64,000 nucleotides of DNA from Prevotellaceae bacterium HUN156. GTDB lineage: Bacteria; Bacteroidota; Bacteroidia; Bacteroidales; Bacteroidaceae. The translations under genes were made by a program, and so were the position numbers. A model generated the notes under the pieces. That model saw nothing but the letters and a program-made list of their open reading frames with translations. It had not been told where the DNA came from and did not search any database. Of this stretch, positions 16,983-26,793 are shown piece after piece; position 1 is the first letter of the stretch; the number at the start of each line of letters is the position of its first letter. The stretch covers positions 242,695-306,694 of the forward strand of contig FPIT01000007.1 in the NCBI GenBank assembly GCA_900119285.1, given 5' to 3'.

Positions 16983-17056
16983 TGATTCCGGCGGGATTCA
17001 AACCCACAACCTTCTGATCCGTAGTCAGATGCTCTATTCAGTTGAGCTACGGAACC
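16983..17056 (-). tRNA. tRNA-Arg (anticodon ACG)
   Basis: A 74-nt cloverleaf on the minus strand: acceptor GGTTCCG pairs with CGGAATC, followed by discriminator A. The D-arm contains AGCTC...GAGC, the anticodon loop is CTACGGA between TCTGA and TCAGA, and the T-arm has GTTTGAATC. CCA is not encoded. The A34 would be modified to inosine to read CGN codons. Confidence 0.95.
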
Positions 17057-17099
17057 TTCGTTCCTTGCTGTTCAAGTGTCATATCCTTGAAAGCGAGTG

Positions 17100-17107
17100 C
17101 AAAGGTA
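17100..17107 (-). promoter_or_regulatory. -7 box of tRNA-Arg
   Basis: TACCTTTG on the minus strand, 43 bp upstream of the mature tRNA 5' end. Confidence 0.6.
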
Positions 17108-17218
17108 CGCACTTTTTATGTAACCGCCAAACATTTTCTGAACTTTTTTCGAAAAAAGTGGTATTTTCCGCATTTTGGACTAATACAATGCAATTATCAG
17201 CCAATAACAACGAGTATA

Positions 17219-18538
17219 TTAGAGGTCTTGTACGAGAATTTGACGGGCATCACGAAGATACGTACTACGCAATTCCATAGCCTTACCCCACTGCTCGGAG
17301 AAGAGCTCACTCACATCAAGATCTATCTTCCACTGACCATAAGACTCCATACGGTCAATCATTGTTCCTAAGGTGAGATTCTTGATATCCTCTGCAGGCA
17401 TAAAGCATGAGGTCTCTCCTTTCTCGTCTACAGTAATCTCAATTACAAGGCCTGCCTCTATCTGCTGATACAGCAAATCATTGACAATACGAATAGGAAT
17501 AGTGGTCTGCTCGCTCAACTCAAGAGCTGTGAGTGGCTTCTGTCCGTTGGCAAAGCGCTTACAGATGCGGCTCAGCAGCAGAGCATTGAGCAGAATCTGA
17601 TAGCGATGGCTTATCTCGCCCGTATTGGCATCATAGTCGTAGTAGTCGAGATTCTGGTTGGTATAGCACAGTTCAGCACCAAAGAGGCAGATGGTCCACG
17701 AGATTTGCAGCCACAGCATAAACAATGGCAGAGCAGCAAAGGAGCCGTAGATGGCATTGTAGCTAGAGAGGAACATCTGAGAATGGATGTAGAAAATTTG
17801 CAATCCCTGCATGGCGAAACCTGCGAGTATGCCTGGCACCACAGCATTGATGACCTTTACATGAGTATTTGGCATGAAGACATAGAGGGCGATAAACATG
17901 CCCGACATCAGCACGTATGGTGAAAGGTCGATAAGGAAACGAATAGTAGAACCCAACAACAGGAAATCGGGCACAGAATCGGCAATGGTTGCCATAAAGA
18001 TAGATACACCCGAGGTAATCACAATGATGATGGGAAAGAGGAAGAACATGGCAAGATAATCCGTAAAAGTACGGAAGATAGAACGAGGCTTCTTAACCTG
18101 CCATATCTCATTAAAGGTGTCTTCAATATTGCTCACCAGCATGAGCACGGTATAGAGCATGAATATCAGACCAACACCTAAGAATACGCCACTCTTGGTA
18201 TGTACGAGATAGCTATTGACAAAGCCAATAATCACATCAGCCACCTGTGGCTGCGACTCAAAGGCATCACGAAACCACACCTCTATATACTTATTGTAAC
18301 CAAAGCCACGGGCAATGGCAAATACTACTGCCGTAATGGGCACGATAGCCAACAAGGTGGAATACGTCAGCGCAGATGCCTTCTGCATGACGCGCTTGGT
18401 AGTAAAGAAGCGAACGGCAAGTACAACTTTCTTAACTATCTCCAAAAAGAGGAATTTCAGTGGCGACACGTCGTCCTGATTGATTCTCCAGATATCAATC
18501 TTAAAGAACTGGATGATTGCATCTATTCGTCGACCCAT
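17219..18538 (-). CDS. YihY/BrkB-family inner-membrane protein
   Basis: 439 aa. The first ~300 residues carry about six hydrophobic helices typical of the YihY/UPF0761 family: ALTYSTLLAIVPITAVVFAI, then GVFLGVGLIFMLYTVLMLV and YGSFAALPLFMLWLQISW. These proteins were once mistaken for RNase BN; the molecular role is unknown. The C-terminal ~130 residues are soluble and look like a winged helix (LTALELSEQTTIPIRIVNDL), a common extension in Bacteroidetes homologues. It lies between rnpB and tRNA-Arg. Confidence 0.9.
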   Translation of the reverse strand: MGRRIDAIIQFFKIDIWRINQDDVSPLKFLFLEIVKKVVLAVRFFTTKRVMQKASALTYSTLLAIVPITAVVFAIARGFGYNKYIEVWFRDAFESQPQVADVIIGFVNSYLVHTKSGVFLGVGLIFMLYTVLMLVSNIEDTFNEIWQVKKPRSIFRTFTDYLAMFFLFPIIIVITSGVSIFMATIADSVPDFLLLGSTIRFLIDLSPYVLMSGMFIALYVFMPNTHVKVINAVVPGILAGFAMQGLQIFYIHSQMFLSSYNAIYGSFAALPLFMLWLQISWTICLFGAELCYTNQNLDYYDYDANTGEISHRYQILLNALLLSRICKRFANGQKPLTALELSEQTTIPIRIVNDLLYQQIEAGLVIEITVDEKGETSCFMPAEDIKNLTLGTMIDRMESYGQWKIDLDVSELFSEQWGKAMELRSTYLRDARQILVQDL

Positions 18539-18576
18539 GACATTTTAAGTTCTTAGTTTTTACGAAAAATATAGAA

Positions 18577-18951
18577 AAAGAAAGCACTGTCCCTATAAGC
18601 CGGGTTCTGTACCTCTTGCGAGGCGTCTGCCATTTATCTACTTCGCAGGTTACCCTACGACTGAAGCATTCTACCCTCCATCGTGGTTTGCACCTCGGAC
18701 GGACAGCCCTCAAACGATGGTATACGCGAACTTGCAGCCTCCAGATGGAACAGCCCGACGATCACCCGCCGGCTGGTAGTCTCTTACACCACCTTCTCAC
18801 CCTTGCTACCCTTGCGGGAAGCGGTTATTCTCTTCTTCCATATCCAGCTGTCACCAACTGCTGGCACTTTCACCAGTGGAGCGTCCTATGCTGCCCGGAC
18901 TTTCCTCTCGTGCCCTTATGAGCACCAGCGGCAGACCGAGACACTGCTTTC
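18577..18951 (-). ncRNA. rnpB: RNase P RNA, bacterial class A
   Basis: On the minus strand the conserved 5' core GAGGAAAGTCCGGGC and the 3' core (GTAGATAAATGGCAGACGCC, then ACAGAACCCGGCTTATAGGG) are both present. The ends pair (AAGCAGTGTC with GACAGTGCTT). A TACCTTTG box lies 7 bp upstream of the predicted 5' end. Ends are estimated to within a few nucleotides. The RNA is the catalytic subunit that trims tRNA 5' leaders. Several ORFs overlap this locus on both strands and are spurious. Confidence 0.95.
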
Positions 18952-18957
18952 AGCCTG

Positions 18958-18965
18958 CAAAGGTA
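18958..18965 (-). promoter_or_regulatory. -7 box of rnpB
   Basis: TACCTTTG on the minus strand directly upstream of the rnpB 5' end. Confidence 0.7.
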
Positions 18966-18972
18966 CGAAAAA

Positions 18973-19054
18973 ACATTGAACAGTGAACAGTGAACATTGA
19001 ACTTTTTTGTTAGCAGTAGCAAATTTTTCACTTTTCACTATTCACTATTCACTT
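18973..19054. repeat. Heptanucleotide tandem repeats
   Basis: Two runs with a 7-bp period: GAACATT/GAACAGT units at about 18978-19003, and TTTTCAC/TATTCAC units at about 19025-19054. Similar TTTTCAC heptamers precede phoH at 33658-33690. Confidence 0.7.
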
Positions 19055-19062
19055 TTTCTTTG

Positions 19063-19158
19063 TACCTTTGAACTAATTGTTCGAATGCACTTTCGTTCGA
19101 AAAAACAAAGAAAAAAACATTTTCCTTTTGTTTTTTGCTCACTTATTCGTACCTTTGC
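19063..19158 (+). promoter_or_regulatory. Tandem-promoter repeat, copy 1 (upstream of valS)
   Basis: Two -7 boxes 87 bp apart, TACCTTTG at 19063-19070 and 19150-19157, enclose a small inverted repeat (TTCGAATGCACTTTCGTTCG) and a shared block TTTTCCTTTTGTTTTTTGCT followed by CACTTATTCG. Nearly the same arrangement occurs upstream of phoH (33697-33789), and a variant upstream of slyD (57262-57371). Confidence 0.65.
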
Positions 19159-19180
19159 AGCCATTATTATAATAAGGTAT

Positions 19181-21895
19181 ATGGAATTAGCAAGTAAATA
19201 CGACCCAAAAGAGGTCGAATCAAAATGGTATCAGTATTGGCTGGACAATAAATTGTTCGCCTCAAAACCTGATGGACGTGAACCCTACACTATCGTTATT
19301 CCACCACCCAACGTTACGGGTGTGTTGCATATGGGACATATGCTGAATAACACTATTCAGGATATCCTTATTCGTCGTGCCCGCATGGAGGGCAAGAATG
19401 CTTGTTGGGTGCCTGGCACCGACCACGCTTCTATTGCTACTGAAGCTAAAGTAGTAAAAAAACTCGCTGAGCAGGGCATCAAGAAGCACGACCTGACTCG
19501 CGACGAATTCTTGAAGCATGCTTGGGAGTGGACCGATGAGCATGGTGGCATTATCCTGAAGCAGTTGCGCCGTCTGGGAGCATCATGCGACTGGGACCGT
19601 ACCGCCTTTACCATGGACGAAAAGCGTTCTGCAAGCGTTATCAAGGTGTTTGTAGATCTCTACAATAAAGGATACATCTATCGTGGTCTGCGCATGGTGA
19701 ACTGGGACCCCAAGGCTCTGACGGCTCTTTCTACCGAGGAGGTTATCTATAAGGAAGAGAAGTCAAAACTGTTCCATTTGAAGTATTACGTTGCAGATTT
19801 AGATAATCTAGAAAACCTAGAGGCTCTAGAAAAAGAGGGCAACATCATCCACAAGGATGAGAAGGGCTACTATGCTGTAGTTGCTACCACACGTCCTGAG
19901 ACTATCATGGGCGATACCGCTATGTGTATCAACCCTAAAGACCAGAAGAACCAGTGGTTGAAGGGCAAGAAGGTTATTGTACCTCTTGTTGGTCGCGTAA
20001 TTCCTGTTATCGAAGACCGTTATGTAGATATCGAGTTTGGTACGGGCTGTCTGAAGGTTACTCCAGCCCACGATACCAACGACTATATGCTGGGTAAGAC
20101 TCACAACTTGGAGACTATCGACATCTTCAATGCCGATGGTACTATCTCTGAGCAGTCACCTCTCTATGTTGGCATGGACCGTTTTGCTTGTCGTAAGCAG
20201 ATTGCCAAAGACTTGGAGGCAGCAGGACTGATGGAGCGCATCGAGGACTATACCAACAAGGTAGGTTACTCTGAGCGTAACCCTGATACTGCCATCGAGC
20301 CACGCCTCTCACTGCAGTGGTTCCTTAAGATGCAGCACTTTGCTGACATCGCTCTGCCACCAGTAATGAACGATGAGCTGAAGTTCTATCCTGCCAAATA
20401 CAAAAACACCTACAAGAACTGGTTGGAGAATATCCAAGACTGGTGCATCTCACGTCAGCTTTGGTGGGGACATCGTATTCCAGCCTACTACTACAACGAG
20501 AACGACGATTATGTTGTAGCTGAGAATGCAGAGAAGGCCCTTGAGCTGGCTCGCGAGAAGAGTGGCAATGCCAATCTGCAGGCATCAGACCTGCGTCAGG
20601 ACGAGGATGCACTCGACACATGGTTCTCATCATGGTTGTGGCCTATCTCCTTGTTTGATGGTATCAACAATCCTGGCAACGAGGAGATTAACTACTACTA
20701 CCCCACTTCTGACCTGGTAACTGGTCCAGACATTATCTTCTTCTGGGTAGCTCGTATGATTATGGCTGGTGAGGAGTATATGGGCAAGTTCCCATTCAAG
20801 AACGTATACTTCACTGGTATCGTACGCGACAAGTTGGGTCGTAAAATGTCTAAGTCACTGGGTAACTCTCCTGACCCCATTGACCTGATTGAGAAGTTTG
20901 GTGCCGATGGTGTACGTATGGGTATGATGCTCTCTGCACCTGCAGGTAACGACATTCTCTTCGACGAGGCACTGTGCGAGCAGGGACGTAACTTCAACAA
21001 TAAGATTTGGAATGCCTTCCGTCTGGTTAAGGGATGGCAGGTAGCAGATATCGAACAGCCCGAGACTGGCAAGACTGCCGTTGCTTGGTTTGATGCTAAG
21101 TTGAAGGCTGTTGCTGAGGAGATGCAAGACCTCTTCTCTAAGTATCGTATCTCTGAAGCTCTGATGGCAGTCTACAAGCTGTTCTGGGACGAGTTCTCAA
21201 GCTGGTATCTGGAGATGGTTAAGCCTGCATATATCAATGGTGAGGCTCAGCCTATCGACCGTGCTACCTATGAGGCAACACTGCGCTTCTTCGACATTCT
21301 GCTGAAGATGCTGCACCCATTCATGCCATTCATCACTGAAGAGTTGTGGCAGGCACTCTACGAGCGTAACGCTGGTGAGAGCATCATGCGCGAGAACCTT
21401 ACTCTGAGCAAGATTACCGCTGAGGATGAGAAACTGCTGGCTGACATCGAACAGGTGAAGCAGATTGTTTCTGGCATCCGTATGGTACGTAACCAGAAGA
21501 ACATTGCTCCTAAGGAGGCTCTGGAACTGCAGGCTGTAGGTCAGAACCACTACGAGGCATACAATGCCGTAATTACCAAGATGGCAAACGTAAGCGCTAT
21601 CAATGTTGTTTCAGAGAAAGATGCTACTGCAAGTGCCTTCATGATTGGTACTGACGAGTTTGCTGTACCTCTGGGCAATATGATTGACATTGATGCAGAA
21701 ATTGAGAAGCAGGAGGCACAGTTGAAGCACCTTGAAGGATTCTTGCAGGGTGTGATGAAGAAACTCTCTAACGAGCGTTTCGTTGCTAATGCACCAGAAG
21801 CTGTGGTAGCTATGGAGCGCAAGAAGCAGAGCGACTCAGAAGAGAAGATTGCTGCACTGCGCGAATCTATCGCTGCTCTCAAGGCACAGAAGTAA
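19181..21895 (+). CDS. valS: Valyl-tRNA synthetase
   Basis: 904 aa from the ATG at 19181; the frame extends to 19007 but that part spans the promoter repeat. Charges tRNA-Val with valine. The class I motifs are HMGH at residues 50-53 and KMSKS at 555-559; the editing (CP1) domain, with [12 protein letters not shown], lies between them. The C-terminus carries the anticodon-binding domain and a coiled-coil arm ([15 protein letters not shown]...) typical of ValRS. A terminator follows 17 nt after the stop. Length is normal for the family. Confidence 0.97.
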   Translation: MELASKYDPKEVESKWYQYWLDNKLFASKPDGREPYTIVIPPPNVTGVLHMGHMLNNTIQDILIRRARMEGKNACWVPGTDHASIATEAKVVKKLAEQGIKKHDLTRDEFLKHAWEWTDEHGGIILKQLRRLGASCDWDRTAFTMDEKRSASVIKVFVDLYNKGYIYRGLRMVNWDPKALTALSTEEVIYKEEKSKLFHLKYYVADLDNLENLEALEKEGNIIHKDEKGYYAVVATTRPETIMGDTAMCINPKDQKNQWLKGKKVIVPLVGRVIPVIEDRYVDIEFGTGCLKVTPAHDTNDYMLGKTHNLETIDIFNADGTISEQSPLYVGMDRFACRKQIAKDLEAAGLMERIEDYTNKVGYSERNPDTAIEPRLSLQWFLKMQHFADIALPPVMNDELKFYPAKYKNTYKNWLENIQDWCISRQLWWGHRIPAYYYNENDDYVVAENAEKALELAREKSGNANLQASDLRQDEDALDTWFSSWLWPISLFDGINNPGNEEINYYYPTSDLVTGPDIIFFWVARMIMAGEEYMGKFPFKNVYFTGIVRDKLGRKMSKSLGNSPDPIDLIEKFGADGVRMGMMLSAPAGNDILFDEALCEQGRNFNNKIWNAFRLVKGWQVADIEQPETGKTAVAWFDAKLKAVAEEMQDLFSKYRISEALMAVYKLFWDEFSSWYLEMVKPAYINGEAQPIDRATYEATLRFFDILLKMLHPFMPFITEELWQALYERNAGESIMRENLTLSKITAEDEKLLADIEQVKQIVSGIRMVRNQKNIAPKEALELQAVGQNHYEAYNAVITKMANVSAINVVSEKDATASAFMIGTDEFAVPLGNMIDIDAEIEKQEAQLKHLEGFLQGVMKKLSNERFVANAPEAVVAMERKKQSDSEEKIAALRESIAALKAQK

Positions 21896-21912
21896 TATCG
21901 CAATAATGCATT

Positions 21913-21947
21913 AAAAAGCGAGGAAGCTAAAACTTCCTCGCTTTTTT
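21913..21947 (+). terminator. Terminator after valS
   Basis: AAAAAGCGAGGAAG and CTTCCTCGCTTTTTT form a 14-bp stem with a CTAAAA loop and a T run. Confidence 0.9.
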
Positions 21948-21986
21948 GTATTCGCTAAACAACTGCGGATAAGCTATATCTATTAT

Positions 21987-22337
21987 TTAACGAAGCCTGT
22001 CTGCAGCCTTTACCAATTTCTCATCAGCTATCACACCACGTCTTGCCAATAGGCAGAGGATTGCAGCGATGATAGGCAGTGTAGCCGTCATTGGCAGTGT
22101 TTCTGTTGCCAAGCCCTGCTGAATCTTTACAGCCAGAACTACATACCAAGCAAGATTGACCAGGATAGCACCCAGACAAAGATTGGCCTGCAAGGGGCGA
22201 CGCTTAAACAGAAAGATTGCTATAAGACTGATGGCTGATGCCAACATCTGCACACCGAAAAGCGCCCAAGACTGGAAATGAACCATTCCCAGAATGACAG
22301 CGATGAGCAGAAAAAGGGTTTGCTTACGCTGAATCAT
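21987..22337 (-). CDS. DUF4293 family membrane protein
   Basis: 116 aa starting MIQRKQTLFLLIAVILG, with four hydrophobic segments (about 7-20, 28-44, 52-70, 84-99). The MIQR.QT.yLl start and size fit DUF4293, a Bacteroidetes family found next to the omega-like RNA polymerase subunit; its role is unknown. It is the third gene of a bamD-omega-DUF4293 cluster, 3 nt after the omega gene. Confidence 0.8.
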   Translation of the reverse strand: MIQRKQTLFLLIAVILGMVHFQSWALFGVQMLASAISLIAIFLFKRRPLQANLCLGAILVNLAWYVVLAVKIQQGLATETLPMTATLPIIAAILCLLARRGVIADEKLVKAADRLR

Positions 22338-22340
22338 AGC

Positions 22341-22688
22341 TTACAGACGATCATCGTTAGCAGCCTGCTGCTCACGAGCAGGATCACGCCAGTAAACCTT
22401 ATCCTCTACAAATTCCTGTGTAGCCAGCAAAGTGGGCTTTGGCAACTTCTCGTAATAGCGAGAAATCTCAATCTGCTCACGGTTCTCAAATACCTCCTCC
22501 AACGAATCGTTATATGAAGCAAACTCTGCAAGCTTCTTTGACAGGTCTTCCTTAATCTGTACGCTAATCTGGTTAGCACGCTTAGAAATAATAGCTACGC
22601 TCTCGTAGATATTACCTGTCTCCTCGCAAAGATCCATGATGTTACGGGTCACTGTATTGACCGGTGCTTTTGACTTCTTGTAATCCAT
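22341..22688 (-). CDS. RNA polymerase omega/Rpb6-like subunit
   Basis: 115 aa. The segment GNIYESVAIISKRANQISVQIKEDL is the Rpb6/omega signature (helix with SKRA.qi), here in the Bacteroidetes form (PF01192-like). It should bind the beta-prime subunit and assist RNA polymerase assembly. It lies between bamD and the DUF4293 gene on the minus strand, an arrangement seen in other Bacteroidales. Confidence 0.85.
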   Translation of the reverse strand: MDYKKSKAPVNTVTRNIMDLCEETGNIYESVAIISKRANQISVQIKEDLSKKLAEFASYNDSLEEVFENREQIEISRYYEKLPKPTLLATQEFVEDKVYWRDPAREQQAANDDRL

Positions 22689-22739
22689 ATTATATATTTA
22701 CATTTAAACTATTTGCTATTCAAATCACTATTTAACCGC

Positions 22740-23567
22740 TTAGTCTTTTGTCACGAGCTTACATTTCTCGATATACTCCTGAGCAGTCTTACACTCTTTT
22801 GACTCAGGGAATTCTGTGAGAAAACCATAACACTCGTCCTCTGCATCACGATAACGCTCAACCTTCTTTTGCTCCGAACTATTCTTAGCCAGATAGTATT
22901 TGCTCTTCATGATAAGAACAGAGAAATCTTCGCGCTTATCGGTATAAGGGAATGTCTTCAAGGCATTCTGTGCAGTAATGATGCAAGCCTCGTAGTTTGA
23001 CTCCGTGTTAGCATTGATATTGCCGAAATAACCACCGAGGTTATAGTACAACTTAGCAGAGAGATACTCCTTCTGTACCAGATTGTCCTGTAACTTGAAA
23101 AGACGGTTTTGAGCAGCCTCACGCAGTTGAGAATCAGGATAATAATCCAGGAAGTTCTGATAGGCAGTAATAGCTCCTACTGTAGGAGTCTGATCCAAAC
23201 GAGGCTCAGGAACACTCTCAAACAAAGACTGACCGATATAGAAACATGCCTGCTCAGCATAATCTCCCTTGGGATAGCTTTGAAAATACTTCTTGAAAGT
23301 AGCGCTGGCAGCCTCAAAATCGCGATTATTATACAACGCCATTGCCAACATATAGAGACTCTCCTGTCCACTATTACGACCTTTCTGGGTCAGTACTACA
23401 TCCTGCAGCAATGTTGCAGCATAGTCGAACTTACCCATAGCAAAGTACGACTTCGCACATTCGTACTTGTATGTGACATCAGTAGACTGATATATTCTAT
23501 TGAATTCGTTGGCACACCCTGAGAACAGAGAGGCCATCAAAATTGCAACAATAACGTTCTTCTTCAT
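22740..23567 (-). CDS. bamD: Outer-membrane assembly lipoprotein BamD
   Basis: 275 aa from the ATG at 23567; the in-frame codon at 23591 overlaps the -7 box and is rejected. A lipoprotein signal (VAILMASLFSGC, lipid-modified C18) is followed by TPR-like repeats (YECAKSYFAMGKFDYAATLL; LYMLAMALYNNRDFEAASAT; YIGQSLFESVPEP). BamD is the essential lipoprotein partner of BamA in inserting outer-membrane beta-barrels. It heads the operon with the omega and DUF4293 genes. Confidence 0.9.
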   Translation of the reverse strand: MKKNVIVAILMASLFSGCANEFNRIYQSTDVTYKYECAKSYFAMGKFDYAATLLQDVVLTQKGRNSGQESLYMLAMALYNNRDFEAASATFKKYFQSYPKGDYAEQACFYIGQSLFESVPEPRLDQTPTVGAITAYQNFLDYYPDSQLREAAQNRLFKLQDNLVQKEYLSAKLYYNLGGYFGNINANTESNYEACIITAQNALKTFPYTDKREDFSVLIMKSKYYLAKNSSEQKKVERYRDAEDECYGFLTEFPESKECKTAQEYIEKCKLVTKD

Positions 23568-23588
23568 GTTAGAATCAAATTTGACGTG

Positions 23589-23596
23589 CAAAATTA
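23589..23596 (-). promoter_or_regulatory. -7 box of bamD
   Basis: TAATTTTG on the minus strand, 21 bp upstream of the ATG at 23567. Confidence 0.6.
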
Positions 23597-23670
23597 CGCA
23601 TTTTCGACGAGAAAAACAAAGTTTTTTGATAAAAATTAGGATTAAGGGCTATGAATTAGGAAATATTTCG

Positions 23671-23678
23671 TAATTTTG
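23671..23678 (+). promoter_or_regulatory. -7 box of uvrB
   Basis: TAATTTTG, with the ATG at 23687 only 8 bp downstream, implying a very short leader. Confidence 0.6.
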
Positions 23679-23686
23679 CACAACTT

Positions 23687-25699
23687 ATGGACTATGTTCT
23701 CACTTCGAAATATAAACCAACGGGCGACCAGCCAGAAGCTATCCGACAATTGACGGACGGCATTTTACGTGGTGACAAATCTCAAGTATTATTGGGTGTT
23801 ACGGGCTCTGGTAAGACCTTTACCGTTGCCAATGTGATAGCCAATGTAGGAAAACCTACCCTCATCTTGTCACACAACAAGACGTTGGCAGCCCAACTAT
23901 ATGAAGAGATGCGTGGTTTCTTTCCTGAAAACGCAGTAGAATATTATGTAAGCTATTATGACTACTATCAGCCAGAGGCTTACTTACCTACTACCGATAC
24001 TTACATCGAAAAAGACCTCGCCATCAACGAAGAGATAGACCGCCTTCGACTTAGTGCCGTAAGCGCCTTAATGTCAGGAAGAAAAGATGTTATAGTTATA
24101 TCTTCTGTTTCATGCATTTACGGTATGGGAAGCCCTGTGGCTTTAAATGAAAATATCATAGAGATTCACAAAGGACAAATCATTGACCGCAACGTTCTGT
24201 TAAGGAAATTAGTGGCCGCATTATACACTCGCAATGACCTTGAACTGAAGCGCGGATGCTTCCGAGTGAAAGGCGATACTGTAGATATCGCAATGGCATA
24301 TAGTGAAGCCATTTTGCGAGTAACATTCTGGGATGACGAAATAGACAACATCGAAGAATTGGACAGCGTAACAATGATGCGTATGGCCCAGTTTAGCGAA
24401 TACAAATTATACCCAGCCAACCTCTTTATGACCACACAAGAGCAGACCAATATAGCCATTCGACAAATACAAGACGACTTGGTGAAACAAGTAGCATTCT
24501 TTGAGGAATTAGGCGACGGCATTAAAGCACAACGCATCAAAGAGCGCGTAGAGTACGACATGGAAATGATTAAGGAACTAGGCCATTGCTCTGGCATTGA
24601 GAACTACTCGCGCTATTTTGATGGTCGCCAGGCTGGCGAACGTCCTTATTGCCTGTTGGATTTCTTCCCAGAAGATTATCTACTGGTCATCGACGAGAGT
24701 CATGTCAGTGTTCCTCAAATTGGAGCAATGTATGGTGGCGACCGTGCCCGTAAGACAAACCTCGTAGAATACGGATTCCGACTGCCCGCAGCTTTCGACA
24801 ATCGTCCACTCACCTTCGACGAATTCAAAGAGATGACCAATCAGGTTATCTACGTTTCTGCCACCCCAGCCGACTACGAGCTCAATGAAGCTGAGGGCGT
24901 GGTAGTAGAACAGCTAATACGCCCCACAGGACTATTAGACCCAGAGATTGAAGTGCGTCCTACGGAGAATCAGATTGATGATTTGATGGAGGAAATCCAG
25001 CAACGCATCAAACAACATGAGCGCGTACTGATTACAACACTGACCAAGCGCATGGCCGAGGAACTGAGCGAGTACCTATTAAATCATGGTATTCAGACAG
25101 CTTATATTCATAGCGAAGTAACCACCTTGGAACGCGTGAAGATTCTGGAGAATCTGCGCAACGGTACTTACGATGTACTGGTAGGTGTCAACCTATTGCG
25201 CGAAGGTCTCGACCTGCCCGAAGTTTCATTGGTAGCTATTCTTGATGCCGACAAGGAGGGATTCCTGCGTTCTCATCGCAGTCTTACACAGACAGCCGGT
25301 CGTGCAGCCCGCAACGTCAATGGCAAGGTTATTATGTATGCTGATACTATTACTGCTTCTATGCAGCTTACCATCGACGAGACACTGCGCCGTCGCAGTA
25401 AGCAGTTGAAATACAACGAGGAGCATGGCATCACACCTACGCAGATCAAGAAGGCACTTACCGTCTCATTGGTAGACCAAGAGCGAGCAGCCAACGGCCA
25501 GCAGACCTCTACCGAAAAGCCACAAGCTGCCTTTGCTGCCGACCCAATTATCGAACAGATGACCCGTCCGCAATTAGAAAAGAGTATTGCCGAAACCACC
25601 CGTTTGATGAAGGAAGCCGCAAAGAACCTCGACTTCCTACAAGCAGCTCAATATCGCGACGAGATTATTCGACTGCAAAAGGAGTTAGAGCTAAAATAA
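23687..25699 (+). CDS. uvrB: Excinuclease ABC subunit B
   Basis: 670 aa, standard length. UvrB verifies DNA damage in nucleotide excision repair, handing over from UvrA and to UvrC. Visible parts: Walker A GVTGSGKT (37-44), the damage-probing beta-hairpin YYDYYQPEAYLPTTDTYIEK (91-110), DESH helicase motif II, LLREGLDLPEVSL and QTAGRAARN of helicase domain 2, and a C-terminal UVR domain (about 632-666) that contacts UvrC. A single-gene unit with a near-leaderless promoter. Confidence 0.97.
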   Translation: MDYVLTSKYKPTGDQPEAIRQLTDGILRGDKSQVLLGVTGSGKTFTVANVIANVGKPTLILSHNKTLAAQLYEEMRGFFPENAVEYYVSYYDYYQPEAYLPTTDTYIEKDLAINEEIDRLRLSAVSALMSGRKDVIVISSVSCIYGMGSPVALNENIIEIHKGQIIDRNVLLRKLVAALYTRNDLELKRGCFRVKGDTVDIAMAYSEAILRVTFWDDEIDNIEELDSVTMMRMAQFSEYKLYPANLFMTTQEQTNIAIRQIQDDLVKQVAFFEELGDGIKAQRIKERVEYDMEMIKELGHCSGIENYSRYFDGRQAGERPYCLLDFFPEDYLLVIDESHVSVPQIGAMYGGDRARKTNLVEYGFRLPAAFDNRPLTFDEFKEMTNQVIYVSATPADYELNEAEGVVVEQLIRPTGLLDPEIEVRPTENQIDDLMEEIQQRIKQHERVLITTLTKRMAEELSEYLLNHGIQTAYIHSEVTTLERVKILENLRNGTYDVLVGVNLLREGLDLPEVSLVAILDADKEGFLRSHRSLTQTAGRAARNVNGKVIMYADTITASMQLTIDETLRRRSKQLKYNEEHGITPTQIKKALTVSLVDQERAANGQQTSTEKPQAAFAADPIIEQMTRPQLEKSIAETTRLMKEAAKNLDFLQAAQYRDEIIRLQKELELK

Positions 25700-25916
25700 T
25701 CCCGTAACCAATCCTACGTCAATCAAAGGGATAGTCCTATGGTGTTAAGTTTTGGTAGAGATTATGTCTACATAAGATACACACTTTTCCCTAATCCTCC
25801 AAGTTTCTGGGTTCACTTCAAACCTGTCCCCATGATTGATTAAATATATTGCCTGAGGAATCAAAAGCCTGTGATTCCTGCTGCTCTGATGATTTTCCAG
25901 TGATTTTTGAAATCTC

Positions 25917-26462
25917 TTATTTGTTTGATTTTATTTGTTGTTCTAATATTTTGGGAATAAAGAAATAAAACTCGGATACTTCTTCACTTCCATCTTCATA
26001 TTTGTCTGTCCATTTTGAATGATAACATGTAAATTCAGATATTCCAATTATATCCTTAACATATTTATAAATCTTAGTATCTTTGCAATCTATAGGTCGA
26101 CAATAGTCCGTATTAAATAATTTTATATGTTCTTTTGCCTTTCTAGTGAAATATACATCTATGCAAGAGAATCCCATTTCTTCAACTTCTTCCTCATCCC
26201 ACCATATTCCAAAATATATCAGATAGTTTTTTAATTCTTCCTCTGTTAATTGACTCTTGGCAAGCAACAGTCCTTGATTGACATACATTATTGCTAGATT
26301 TATCAGGAATGGAATATAGTATTCTTCTTTAATAGAAGATTTCAAACAATCTAATTCTTTATATCGATAGAAGGTAGGCATCTGTTCGTATGTTTCATAG
26401 TCACGTAAAACCTCGTGTTCATCGATGAATTTCTTGATTCTTTCTATAACATTATATTTCAT
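25917..26462 (-). CDS. Hypothetical protein, possible immunity protein for the adjacent toxin tail
   Basis: 181 aa, acidic, very AT-rich compared with its neighbours, no signal peptide. No family is recognised. It lies 47 nt downstream of a fragment resembling the C-terminal end of a polymorphic toxin (26510-26719), the usual toxin-then-immunity order on the same strand. The immunity role is inferred from position, acidity and composition only. Confidence 0.6.
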   Translation of the reverse strand: MKYNVIERIKKFIDEHEVLRDYETYEQMPTFYRYKELDCLKSSIKEEYYIPFLINLAIMYVNQGLLLAKSQLTEEELKNYLIYFGIWWDEEEVEEMGFSCIDVYFTRKAKEHIKLFNTDYCRPIDCKDTKIYKYVKDIIGISEFTCYHSKWTDKYEDGSEEVSEFYFFIPKILEQQIKSNK

Positions 26463-26509
26463 TGTATTAAAAATTTAATTGTACTTATATTATTACTTGT
26501 GGCTACTTT

Positions 26510-26719
26510 TTATTTAAAAAAACCTTCAATCATACTGATGAAATCGGTTTCTTTTTTTGTAAGTTTTGGTTTGGGACCATCATGCCCACTTCCATCTGCA
26601 TTTATGGCACCACGCCCGTTTTTTAGATGGACATGATCTTTTCCACCTGGTTGGTGCGCTTTATGAACTCTAGCTATTCCTTTGTAAATCAGAGGGACAG
26701 TCCCCCTGTGTTCCCGCAT
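26510..26719 (-). pseudogene. Orphan polymorphic-toxin C-terminal fragment
   Basis: About 60 residues, ARVHKAHQPGGKDHVHLKNG followed by RGAINADGSGHDG, then KPKLTKKETDFISMIEGFFK and a stop. The HVHLKNGRGAINADG pattern resembles the tips of Bacteroidetes polymorphic toxins, with conserved histidines, aspartate and glycines. The upstream delivery part is absent: just before it is a GGGGGACTGTCCC-type palindromic repeat, so the frame's own ATG at 26719 is doubtful. Probably a displaced toxin end retained with its immunity gene. Confidence 0.55.
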
Positions 26720-26793
26720 GGGGTTTGGGATTTTATCTCCACCCTCTCCACCACTCCACCCAGTTTTAGAGAGGTTATTTTATTCTGTAGTGA

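Noticed and set aside
17029..17371. Two plus-strand ORFs across the tRNA-Arg promoter and the YihY gene 3' end
   Set aside because: They overlap a tRNA, its promoter and a well-supported gene on the other strand, with no start signals.
18501..18979. Several ORFs of 60-118 codons on both strands
   Set aside because: They lie within rnpB, whose conserved RNA cores and end pairing explain the sequence.
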